6,166 nucleotides of DNA, from contig CAJONA010000086.1 of the NCBI GenBank assembly GCA_905235755.1, forward strand, positions 1 to 6,166, given 5' to 3'. A program made the position numbers and the translations under genes. Source of the stretch: an uncultured Clostridia bacterium (GTDB lineage: Bacteria; Bacillota; Clostridia; Oscillospirales; CAG-272). This document shows positions 1-5,376 of this stretch, piece by piece. Below the pieces are notes generated by a model. That model had not been told where the DNA came from. It saw only the letters and a program-made list of their open reading frames with translations, and made no database searches. The stretch's first letter is position 1; the number at the start of each line of letters is the position of its first letter.

Positions 1-327
1 ATCCACGTCGGCCGTTTCAGCTCCGCCGAGCCCGTTTGATATCCCTGCGAAGATGCGCGACAGTATAACGCCGGAATTTCCCCTCGCGCCGAGGAGCATT
101 CCCTTTGAGATCGCCGATGCGACGTCGCCGAGCGGCTTGCCGTCCGCTTTGCCGTCGATCGCTCCGACGCCCGAATTTATCGTCATGAACATATTGTCGC
201 CCGTATCGCCGTCGGGTATCGGGAACACGTTGAGGTCGTTCACGATGCCTTTGTTGGCATAGAGATTGTTTGAGCCGCCCATGACCATTTCTGCGAATAT
301 TTTTCCTGTTACCGTTGATGTACTCAT
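1..327 (-). CDS. fakA: Fatty acid kinase subunit FakA / YloV-type DAK2-domain protein, N-terminal 109 residues (cut by window edge)
   Basis: FakA-family proteins phosphorylate fatty acids presented by a FakB (DegV-fold) carrier, feeding exogenous fatty acids into phospholipid synthesis in the cytoplasm. Only the first 109 codons are here, against roughly 550 residues in full-length members, so just the kinase-like DAK2 nucleotide-binding domain is visible. It shows NVFPIPDGDTGDNM at residues 33-46, whose aspartates D39 and D41 match the metal/ATP-binding aspartates of the family, and LLGARGNSGVILSRI further on, the second DAK2 signature. The ATG at 327 follows an AAAGGAAAG ribosome binding site at about 341-349. 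The alternative ATG at 339 is followed directly by TAA. The gene is divergent from cotJA. In many Firmicutes this gene sits near rpmB and an Asp23-family gene, neither of which is visible. The family is clear; fatty-acid rather than dihydroxyacetone specificity is inferred from the YloV-like start. Confidence 0.9.
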   Translation of the reverse strand, partial: MSTSTVTGKIFAEMVMGGSNNLYANKGIVNDLNVFPIPDGDTGDNMFMTINSGVGAIDGKADGKPLGDVASAISKGMLLGARGNSGVILSRIFAGISNGLGGAETADVD

Positions 328-508
328 GATGTTTTACATTCTTTCCTTTTCAAAAGTCTTTCAAAAAATGTATATTCCGAAGTTTTGGCTTTGATTTCTT
401 TTCCGCATTTTTTAAAGTATAAATTTATATTTAGCATATAATATAACATTATTTTGGCGTTAAAAGGGACAAAAGTTTACAATTTTGCGAAAAATTCGAC
501 ATATTAAC
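328..508. other. AT-rich divergent intergenic region upstream of fakA
   Basis: This stretch carries no gene. It is strongly AT-rich, unlike the coding DNA on both sides, and must hold the fakA ribosome binding site and probably its promoter. On the minus strand there are several TATA-like hexamers, such as TATACT at 416-421 and TATATT near 441-448. None has a convincing TTGACA-like partner at 16-18 bases, so I do not assign a fakA promoter. A perfect TATAAT lies on the plus strand at 437-442, also without a good -35 element. Confidence 0.5.
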
Positions 509-537
509 AAAAAAACGCTCGGTTTTTTTGAGCGTTT
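509..537 (-). terminator. Intrinsic terminator, minus-oriented, with no obvious parent gene
   Basis: A perfect 8-bp stem is formed by AAACGCTC (513-520) and GAGCGTTT (530-537) around a 9-base loop. Read on the minus strand, the stem runs into an uninterrupted T stretch (A tract at 509-515 on plus), the classical intrinsic terminator layout. On the plus strand only three T follow the stem, so it points leftward. No convincing minus-strand gene lies to its right before cotJA. It may end an unseen small transcript or antisense RNA, or attenuate a long fakA leader. Confidence 0.65.
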
Positions 538-561
538 CTCACATATCCGAGCGATCGAGCA

Positions 562-591
562 GTATCACCCAAAATGATTTTTGAATACAAT
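562..591 (+). promoter_or_regulatory. Candidate sigma-E-type (mother-cell) promoter of the cotJ operon
   Basis: AATACAAT at 584-591 matches the sporulation sigma-E -10 consensus CATACAAT at seven of eight positions. GTATCAC at 562-568, 15 bases upstream, is a partial -35 match. In Bacillus subtilis the cotJ operon is known to be transcribed by sigma-E, which supports the reading. The predicted start near 598 would give a leader of about 65 bases before cotJA. The match is by eye, and a weak sigma-A site using TATAAC at 591-596 cannot be excluded. Confidence 0.45.
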
Positions 592-630
592 ATAACAGCG
601 GATAAAGTCCGCAATACTAAAGAGAAAGAA

Positions 631-650
631 GCCGAACGGAGACGTTCGGC
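631..650 (+). other. Perfect hairpin with a GAGA tetraloop in the cotJA leader
   Basis: GCCGAACG (631-638) pairs perfectly with CGTTCGGC (643-650) around the GNRA-type loop GAGA (639-642). It lies between the candidate promoter and the cotJA start codon at 663. It carries the only GGAG in this leader (638-641), half in the stem and half in the loop. A second, smaller hairpin, GCGGA/TCCGC at 598-612, precedes it. No T tract follows either, so they are not terminators. A role in translation or mRNA stability is inferred. Confidence 0.5.
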
Positions 651-662
651 GCAAATACGGTA

Positions 663-926
663 ATGAACAGAAATTTCTATAATTCCGCTCCGAGAAGCGG
701 ATACGGCACAAAAAGCTACGACGCAGGCGCAAGATATGCTCAGCCCGCGTTCGCGCAAAGCATGTGCTCACGGCCAAACGGCGACGATACGGACAACAGA
801 CCGCTCGCCATGGCATACGTTCCGAGACAGAGCTTCACGAATCTTTATTCGCCGAGAGACGCTCTCGCGAACGGGACACTTTTCGGCGAACTCAACCTGC
901 CGTACTGCATGGGAGGGCGCAGATAA
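663..926 (+). CDS. cotJA: Spore coat-associated protein CotJA
   Basis: CotJA is a small protein of the inner spore coat whose assembly is coupled to CotJC. The 87-residue product is slightly long for the family because of a Tyr/Ser/Ala/Arg-rich, probably disordered first half. The family core fills the second half: RPLAMAYVPRQ, then FTNLYSPRDAL, then GTLFGELNLPY, a pattern typical of CotJA. The first-gene position directly before cotJB and cotJC confirms the call. The TAA stop shares its last A with the cotJB ATG (TAATG at 924-928), implying translational coupling. The ATG at 663 is the only upstream start in frame, yet it lacks a Shine-Dalgarno at normal distance. The nearest GGAG is 21 bases upstream, inside a hairpin. 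Expression is expected in the mother cell during sporulation. Confidence 0.88.
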   Translation: MNRNFYNSAPRSGYGTKSYDAGARYAQPAFAQSMCSRPNGDDTDNRPLAMAYVPRQSFTNLYSPRDALANGTLFGELNLPYCMGGRR

Positions 927-1204
927 TGACGATGCCGAACGGATACAACAGAAACGAACAGATGGCTCTTTTTGATGAAATAAGTCAGCTCAGCTTTGCA
1001 CTCGACGAAATACGTCTTTTCCTCGACACGCACCCCGACAACGCCGACGCACTCGAACTTTACGGCAAATACGGTTCAAAGCGCAGAGAAGCCGTCGAAA
1101 CATATACGAACAAATACGGACCGATAGATTCGTACAACGTTAACACCATGAACGGTTGGAGCTGGATCGACGAGCCGATGCCGTGGAAAATGGAGGGCAA
1201 TTAA
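926..1204 (+). CDS. cotJB: Spore coat protein CotJB
   Basis: CotJB is the small middle member of the CotJ coat operon; its biochemical role is unknown. The product has 92 residues, the usual size. The family signatures are LFLDTHPDNADAL near the middle, then the Y...YGPI segment, and a tryptophan-rich end with GWSWIDEPMPWKME, matching the W-W-PWPW type C-terminus of CotJB proteins. The start at 926 is chosen because GGGAGGG at 911-917 is correctly spaced and because it overlaps the cotJA stop. A second ATG two codons later (932) is a less likely start. A longer reading frame extends upstream to 764 but overlaps cotJA completely, so it is not used. The stop at 1204 abuts the cotJC start with no gap. 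Confidence 0.9.
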   Translation: MTMPNGYNRNEQMALFDEISQLSFALDEIRLFLDTHPDNADALELYGKYGSKRREAVETYTNKYGPIDSYNVNTMNGWSWIDEPMPWKMEGN

Positions 1205-1819
1205 ATGTGGGAATATGAAAAAAGGCTGCAATTTCCGGTAAAGATCAAACGTCCGGACGCAAAAGCGGCACAGGTAATAATCAGTCAGTACGGCGGCCCC
1301 GACGGCGAGCTCGGCGCTTCCCTGCGCTATCTGTCACAGCGCTTTTCCATGCCGTACAAAGAGGTTTCGGGACTGCTGACCGACATAGGCACAGAGGAAC
1401 TCGCTCACCTCGAAATGATAGGCGCGATAGTTTATCAGCTAACGAGAAATCTTACGATCGACGAGATAAAGGCGCAGGGCTTTGACGCGTACTTTGTCGA
1501 CCATACGCTCGGTATCTATCCGCAAGCGGCTTCGGGTACGCCTTTCACCGCGGCGTACATAGCGTCAAAGGGTGATCCCATAACCGACCTTATGGAAGAT
1601 ATGGCGGCTGAACAAAAGGCGAGAACGACGTACGACAACATCTTAAAACTTGTCGACGATTCCGACGTTATCGAGCCGATCAAATTTTTGCGTGAAAGAG
1701 AGATCGTGCATTTTCAACGCTTCGGCGAGGCGCTCGGCATAGTTCAAGACAATCTCAACAGCAAGAATTTCTATTATTACAACCCCGAATTCAAGAACGG
1801 CTGTTCGGGAGCGAAATAA
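1205..1819 (+). CDS. cotJC: Spore coat protein CotJC, manganese catalase family
   Basis: CotJC is a ferritin-like four-helix protein of the manganese catalase family found in spore coats. The family chemistry is conversion of hydrogen peroxide to water and oxygen at a di-manganese site, so a role in peroxide protection of the spore is likely. The product has 204 residues, close to the usual length. All expected metal ligands appear present: E35 in GPDGELGASLRYLSQRF, E65 and H68 in TEELAHLEMIG, E136 in MAAEQKARTTYD, and H169 in EREIVHFQRFGEALG. This spacing parallels the E35/E66/H69/E148/H181 set of lactobacillal Mn-catalase. The GGAGGG at 1192-1197 precedes the ATG, which directly follows the cotJB stop. 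The gene ends the operon at a strong terminator. Whether the spore-bound enzyme is active in this organism is not shown by sequence. Confidence 0.93.
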   Translation: MWEYEKRLQFPVKIKRPDAKAAQVIISQYGGPDGELGASLRYLSQRFSMPYKEVSGLLTDIGTEELAHLEMIGAIVYQLTRNLTIDEIKAQGFDAYFVDHTLGIYPQAASGTPFTAAYIASKGDPITDLMEDMAAEQKARTTYDNILKLVDDSDVIEPIKFLREREIVHFQRFGEALGIVQDNLNSKNFYYYNPEFKNGCSGAK

Positions 1820-1824
1820 CATCA

Positions 1825-1850
1825 AAAAAAGCGGCAAGCGCCGCTTTTTT
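1825..1850 (+). terminator. cotJ operon terminator, probably bidirectional
   Basis: A GCGGC (1831-1835) / GCCGC (1840-1844) stem with an AAGC loop is flanked by A6-7 before and T6 after, so the arms extend to an 11-bp stem with a T tract on either strand. It begins six bases after the cotJC stop. Because the next gene is convergent, the same hairpin can also serve as a backup terminator from the right. Confidence 0.9.
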
Positions 1851-1859
1851 CGTTTACGG

Positions 1860-1887
1860 AAAAGGCACCGCGCAAACGCGCGGCGCC
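1860..1887 (-). terminator. Terminator of the metallo-hydrolase gene
   Basis: On the minus strand GGCGCCGCGC and GCGCGGTGCC form a 10-bp stem around GTTT, followed by TTTT. One pair is a G-U wobble that would be an A-C mismatch on the plus strand, which supports selection for the leftward RNA. It lies 17 bases after the stop of the hydrolase gene. Confidence 0.75.
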
Positions 1888-1903
1888 CTGTTGCTTTATT
1901 CCG

Positions 1904-3034
1904 TCAATCGCTCCATTCCGACGGGCATACCCTGTACTTTTTAAACCAGTCGGTGTCCTTTAAGAGAGCGTCTGAGACACTGCAGGAAACGGTTATTCCT
2001 TCGGGAGACGACGACACGACGATGTTGCCGTTCATCGACGTATGATTGTCGTTTTTATAGTCCGTGCAGATCGTGGTAACGTAGACGCGGTCTGTATATT
2101 TCGCTATATTGTCGACGAACGCCTGCGTCGGAAACATATTTTCGTTTACATTCGTGTACTCGGAGCTTCCCGCGCAGCAGCAGACGCAGACGATCTTCGG
2201 GCGAATTGCGGAAAGGAACGTCTCGCTCGACGACGTCTTTGAGCCGTGATGCCCCGCCTTGTAGAGCTCGACCTGCGGCAGATCGTTCAGCTCGACGAGA
2301 TATTTTTCGCCGTCCGCTTCAAGGTCGCCCGTAAAGAGAAAATGAGCGTCGCCGTGATTTATCATACAGCATACCGAATAATTGTTCTCACTGCTCGATT
2401 TGTTGTAATAGTAATAGTTGTCGAGTATTTCGAGCGTTATGCCATCGGAAAGAGTAAAGGTGTATTCCCCGCTCTCTCTTACCTCGGCGGCGGTGTAATG
2501 CGTCGCGCCCGCGTCTATCTCGTCTTGGAGCTGCTTTTTATAATTGGAATACATCGTCGCCGTGTCATTCTGATTTGTCAGCGCGAAGTCTATTATCGTT
2601 TCGCATTCGTACTTCGTAAAAAGGCTCGCGTTCTTGCTGTCGCCCGCAAAGCCGGCGTAGTGATCCTGATGCGCGTGCGTCACGATGACGTATTCAAGCG
2701 TGCCGTCGGTGCAGTACTGATCTATGTAATCCGATATCGTCGATATGCTGCTCGTGCGCGAGCCTGCGTCGATCAAGATATCGGTATCGCCCGCTTTTAT
2801 GTACGTGCAGTCGCCCGTGTATTTATTGCCGAGTTCGAGGAAATGTATTTGCAGCTCTCCCGACGTAATCACGGGCGTTTTGTCGTTCGGCTTTGTCGTC
2901 GCGCCGGGGATGAAATCCTCAAACGGAATGTCTATCACTTTGAAATAGTCGAGCAAAAACAGCGCCGCTATGACTATGATAAGTAAAATCAGCGCCGTAA
3001 AATTCGATTTTTTGGTTTTTCTCTTTTTTGCCAT
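1904..3034 (-). CDS. Membrane-anchored metallo-beta-lactamase-fold hydrolase, ComEC C-terminal-like
   Basis: The predicted product has 376 residues. A Lys/Arg-rich cytoplasmic tip (residues 1-9) is followed by a hydrophobic helix at about 12-28, then a short linker and the catalytic domain from about 60, so the enzyme should be anchored and face outward. Metal-site motifs are visible: LIDAGS at 87-92, HAHQDH at 120-125 (HxHxDH), FTGDLE at 234-239 and GHHGSK at 261-266. This set resembles the stand-alone relatives of the ComEC/Rec2 C-terminal domain, which act on phosphoester, often nucleic-acid, substrates. The real substrate is unknown. Without the ComEC channel a DNA-uptake role is not implied. 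The start at 3034 is preferred over the longer frame reaching 3115, because AGGAGG lies just before it and the promoter lies downstream of 3115 in transcript direction. A run of adjacent cysteines near IVCVCCC in the last third is unusual for an exported domain. Confidence 0.85.
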   Translation of the reverse strand: MAKKRKTKKSNFTALILLIIVIAALFLLDYFKVIDIPFEDFIPGATTKPNDKTPVITSGELQIHFLELGNKYTGDCTYIKAGDTDILIDAGSRTSSISTISDYIDQYCTDGTLEYVIVTHAHQDHYAGFAGDSKNASLFTKYECETIIDFALTNQNDTATMYSNYKKQLQDEIDAGATHYTAAEVRESGEYTFTLSDGITLEILDNYYYYNKSSSENNYSVCCMINHGDAHFLFTGDLEADGEKYLVELNDLPQVELYKAGHHGSKTSSSETFLSAIRPKIVCVCCCAGSSEYTNVNENMFPTQAFVDNIAKYTDRVYVTTICTDYKNDNHTSMNGNIVVSSSPEGITVSCSVSDALLKDTDWFKKYRVCPSEWSD

Positions 3035-3044
3035 ATATCCTCCT
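3035..3044 (-). promoter_or_regulatory. Ribosome binding site that fixes the hydrolase start
   Basis: On the minus strand AGGAGG (3039-3044) lies four bases before the ATG at 3034. The spacing is short but the match is perfect. The longer open frame has no such site and would begin upstream of the promoter, so this site decides the start. Confidence 0.75.
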
Positions 3045-3073
3045 GTCAACCGCACGTTTTTGATACCGGTTAT

Positions 3074-3102
3074 ATTATATATCCTTTCGGAAAAGTTTGC
3101 AA
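3074..3102 (-). promoter_or_regulatory. Sigma-A-type promoter of the metallo-hydrolase gene
   Basis: On the minus strand a perfect TATAAT (-10, 3074-3079) is preceded after exactly 17 bases by TTGCAA (-35, 3097-3102). The predicted transcript starts near 3067, giving a leader of about 33 bases that contains the AGGAGG. It is arranged back-to-back with the promoter at 3158-3186, leaving about 55 bases between the two -35 boxes. Confidence 0.75.
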
Positions 3103-3157
3103 CATTTTTTGACAAAAATTATCTTTTTTCCGCCGTGCGGACTTTTCATTATTTATA

Positions 3158-3186
3158 TTGCTTTTTTTCGAAAAAAGTGATATGAT
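3158..3186 (+). promoter_or_regulatory. Sigma-A-type promoter of the rsmF-like gene
   Basis: TTGCTT (3158-3163) and TATGAT (3181-3186) are separated by 17 bases, a good vegetative promoter. The predicted start near 3193 leaves a leader of under 30 bases before the TTG start codon. The spacer contains the perfect 14-bp palindrome TTTTTTCGAAAAAA (3163-3176), which could be an operator or just a curved A/T tract. Confidence 0.7.
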
Positions 3187-3219
3187 ATATATAAGTTGTT
3201 CTACTTATGGAGGTGCGCG

Positions 3220-3687
3220 TTGCTGCCCGACGGATTTGTTTTTAGAATGAAGACGCTTCTCGGCGACTCTTTTGACGATTTTCTGCGTTCATACGACGCG
3301 CCGCCGACGCGCGCTTTGCGCGTAAACACGCACAAGATAAAGCCCGAGCGCTTTTTTGAAGCGTTCCCGTACTGGTGCGAAAAGATACCATACGCCTCAA
3401 ACGGCTATTACATAAACGCCGACGCGGAGGAAAAGATCGGCTCGCACCCGCTCCATCACGCGGGAGCGTTCTACATGCAGGAGCCGTCGGCGATGGCGCC
3501 GATATGCGCCGTAGATATAAAGCCCGATTTCAAAGTCCTCGACGTGTGCGCCTCGCCCGGCGGCAAATCGTCGCAGGCGGCGGAAAAGCTCGGACTCCCG
3601 CGCGACATGACCGTGAATGCGTTCTGCGAGGCGGTCAATTTGATCGCAGACGGGGAGACCTTGAAGAAAATCGTGAGCGGGGAGTAA
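3220..3687 (+). pseudogene. Truncated RsmF/RsmB-NOP family rRNA (cytosine-C5) methyltransferase with a foreign C-terminal tail
   Basis: Intact members methylate a cytosine of 16S rRNA using S-adenosylmethionine and are usually 300-450 residues or more. Here only about 125 family residues remain. The N-terminal start LPDGFVFRMKTLLGDSF, the PTRALRVNTHKIKPE segment, and the AFYMQEPSAM segment lead to SAM-binding motif I, VLDVCASPGGKSSQAAEKLG, at 106-125. After that the frame continues for 30 residues (LPRDMTVNAFCEAVNLIADG and onward) that do not resemble the family. The catalytic PCSG and TC cysteine motifs are absent in all frames downstream, so this is not a simple frameshift and the product cannot be an active methyltransferase. 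Ile codons switch from ATA to ATC at the same point, marking a junction near 3594-3607. The start is TTG at 3220, set by GGAGGTG at 3209-3215; the CTG codon beside it or a TTG at 3196 are weaker options. Confidence 0.8.
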
Positions 3688-3703
3688 TTTCTCCGCTTTT
3701 TTT
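3676..3703 (+). terminator. Terminator overlapping the stop codon at 3687
   Basis: AGCGGGGA (3676-3683) pairs with TCTCCGCT (3690-3697), with one G-U wobble, around a 6-base loop, followed by a T7 tract ending at 3703. The stop codon at 3685-3687 lies in the loop. Such overlap with a stop is common at true gene ends, which suggests that the short tail before it is the genuine C-terminus of some gene now missing its front. It also insulates the sigma-factor gene from upstream transcription. Confidence 0.85.
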
Positions 3704-3723
3704 GAAAAATTGTTGTTTTCCGC

Positions 3724-3753
3724 CTAACAAACTCCGGCGAAAACGGACTATAC
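3724..3753 (+). promoter_or_regulatory. Candidate ECF-type, possibly autoregulated, promoter of the sigma-factor gene
   Basis: A promoter is needed between the terminator at 3703 and the AGGAGG at 3784. No TTGACA/TATAAT pair is present there. CTAACAAAC (3724-3732) and CGGACTATA (3744-3752) are spaced so that the AAC and CGGAC cores sit 15 bases apart, similar to the AAC/CG architecture of many ECF promoters, which are often recognised by their own sigma factor. This is an inference from layout and not a consensus match I can prove. Confidence 0.3.
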
Positions 3754-3796
3754 CCATGAAAGGCGCTTTTCAGACCGAACGAAAGGAGGAGAGGAA

Positions 3797-5338
3797 ATGG
3801 ACGAGCTGAACCGGATCATCACGGACGAGATGGAGCGGATGTACCGCTTTGCGTTCAGCGAGGTTGGAGACGAATACCTCGCGGAAGACCTCGTGCAGGA
3901 CGCGATCCTGACGGCATACCGCTGTTATCCGCGGCTGCGTGAGACGGACAAGACGCGCTCGTGGCTCTGGGGCATCCTGCGCAACCACATCAAGCGGGCT
4001 TATCGACCGAAGCGGGAGGTTCCGACGGATGAGATCGTCATTATTGACGCGGCGGGGGTGAGCTATGTGACCCCGGAGGATGAAGTCCTGAGGAAAGCGG
4101 ACATCACCCGTGTGCGCCGTGCGGTGTCCACCCTTGCAAAGGTCTACCGCGATGTCTGCGTGCTGTACTACCTCGAAGAGAAGGATTATAAAACCATCGC
4201 GGAAAAGTTAGACATTCCTCTCTCCTCCGTCAAGTGGAGACTGCACGAATCGAAACAACAGATCAGAGAGGAGTTTGAAAAGATGGATTACATGGAAAAA
4301 GGGTACAGACAGGCAGTAAAGCTCGGTTTGGGTATGTGCGGATGGGTCGGAAACGGCGCGGACAGCGGAAACTGGTACGACGGCGCGGAAAAGGCTCTGG
4401 AAAGTCTGCTCGCGAAGAATATCGCCGTTGTCGCATACGAAAAGCCGAAAACCGTGACGGAGATTTCCTCCGAGATGGGCGTTGCGGCGGACTATGTGGA
4501 GGAAGCCCTTGAAGCGCTCGTGAAAACGCAGTCGCTGAAGCAGACGGTGAACAGGTACCAGACGATGTTCCCGATCTGGACGCGGGAGCAGGCGGACGAC
4601 ATCTACGGCGGAAACCGCAGAATGGCACAGACACAGATCGCCGCGGAGCTTCTGGACGCGCTTTACGCATCGGCAGAGGACGTGAAAAAGATCGGCTTTT
4701 ACGGTTCTGACCGGGACGCGGACAAGCTGATGCTGCTTCTCATCGGAATCGTTGAGGACGGGATGAAACATCTCTTTGACACCGAAAAACTGCCGATCAG
4801 AGGGATCGACAAGGCATGGGCGTTTCAGGGGCTGATCGACGGTGACGTTTCTCCGGTTCAGGTCAACGGGGTAAGTTCAAGCTGGGGAGATTCCGGCATG
4901 GTGGAATACTATTTCTATCAGCGCACGATCCCGGACAATCGGCTGTGGCGCGAGGAGGACCACCGGGTTCTGTGCGACATCTACTGCGGCAAGCCCGTGA
5001 CCGACGAATATGCGCTCTCCCGTCTGCTTGAAAAGGGAAAGATCGAGAAGGACGGCGAGGGGTACCGCATCACAAGCCCCTTCCTCACGGGGGAGGAGTA
5101 CGGGAAAATCCAGGCGGTTCTCGCTCCCGTTATCGCCCGCGCGGACGCCGTGCAGGAGAAGATCGCTGCCCGTTCCCGCGAGACGGTGAAGAAGCATCTC
5201 CCCGCGCACCTCGCCGACCAGCTGGATTTCTTCGGCGATTACTGCGCGAACGGCATCCTCATCACCGCCCTCTTCGACGAGCTGACCTCCCGCGGCGTGG
5301 AGATCCAGCCGGAAATGGCGACGTGGTATGTGAAATAA
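3797..5338 (+). CDS. ECF-type sigma-70 family RNA polymerase sigma factor with a large C-terminal extension
   Basis: The 513-residue protein is about three times the length of an ordinary ECF sigma factor. Region 2 spans about 5-70: AEDLVQDAILTAY at 29-41 for core binding and -10 recognition, then RSWLWGILRNHIKRAYR at 54-70. Region 4 spans about 105-160, with a helix-turn-helix at YKTIAEKLDIPLSSVKWRLH (131-150) for -35 recognition. Residues from about 164 to 513 are not a sigma region. Residues about 195-255 look like a winged helix (PKTVTEISSEMGVAADYVEE at 217-236), and the remainder is mostly mixed helix, without membrane segments or a cysteine metal motif. It probably senses a ligand or partner and controls the sigma part, as in ECF groups with C-terminal extensions; the signal is unknown. 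AGGAGG at 3784-3789 sets the start. No anti-sigma gene is adjacent, fitting built-in regulation. Ile codons are never ATA. Confidence 0.82.
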   Translation: MDELNRIITDEMERMYRFAFSEVGDEYLAEDLVQDAILTAYRCYPRLRETDKTRSWLWGILRNHIKRAYRPKREVPTDEIVIIDAAGVSYVTPEDEVLRKADITRVRRAVSTLAKVYRDVCVLYYLEEKDYKTIAEKLDIPLSSVKWRLHESKQQIREEFEKMDYMEKGYRQAVKLGLGMCGWVGNGADSGNWYDGAEKALESLLAKNIAVVAYEKPKTVTEISSEMGVAADYVEEALEALVKTQSLKQTVNRYQTMFPIWTREQADDIYGGNRRMAQTQIAAELLDALYASAEDVKKIGFYGSDRDADKLMLLLIGIVEDGMKHLFDTEKLPIRGIDKAWAFQGLIDGDVSPVQVNGVSSSWGDSGMVEYYFYQRTIPDNRLWREEDHRVLCDIYCGKPVTDEYALSRLLEKGKIEKDGEGYRITSPFLTGEEYGKIQAVLAPVIARADAVQEKIAARSRETVKKHLPAHLADQLDFFGDYCANGILITALFDELTSRGVEIQPEMATWYVK

Positions 5339-5348
5339 AGCCAGACAA

Positions 5349-5376
5349 CAAATAATGCGGCTCAAATAATGCGGCT
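5349..5376 (+). repeat. Perfect 14-bp tandem direct repeat after the sigma-factor gene
   Basis: CAAATAATGCGGCT occurs twice with no spacer (5349-5362 and 5363-5376), starting ten bases after the stop. The second copy supplies the left arm of the terminator that follows. The first copy offers an alternative left arm (AATGCGG at 5354-5360) for the same right arm. It is a simple duplication, likely from replication slippage. Confidence 0.85.

Noticed and set aside
764..925. Upstream extension of the cotJB frame to an ATG at 764
   Set aside because: It would overlap almost all of cotJA. The family match and the GGGAGGG site both support the start at 926.
2246..2986. Long plus-strand open frame of 246 codons
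   Set aside because: It lies entirely antisense to the metallo-hydrolase gene, has no ribosome binding site, and is rich in Arg/Val/Tyr as expected for a shadow frame.
3035..3115. 27-codon N-terminal extension of the hydrolase to an ATG at 3115
   Set aside because: It would start upstream of the good TATAAT promoter and has no ribosome binding site. The Lys-rich tip plus membrane helix beginning at 3034 is a typical anchor start.
3756..3809. 17-codon frame overlapping the start of the sigma-factor gene, considered as a leader peptide
   Set aside because: No ribosome binding site, and much of it is simply the translated AGGAGG region. If the candidate promoter is right, its ATG would lie at or before the transcript start.
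3375..3809. Alternative frame that might restore the missing part of the methyltransferase by frameshift
   Set aside because: Its translation is Arg-rich and shows neither a PCSG-like nor a TC motif. No frame after 3600 resembles the family, so the loss is not a frameshift.
4208..4771. Minus-strand open frame of 187 codons, with another at 4263-4670, inside the sigma-factor gene
   Set aside because: Antisense shadows of a high-GC coding sequence. Compositions rich in Arg/Ser/Pro or His/Leu, with no recognisable motif or start signal.
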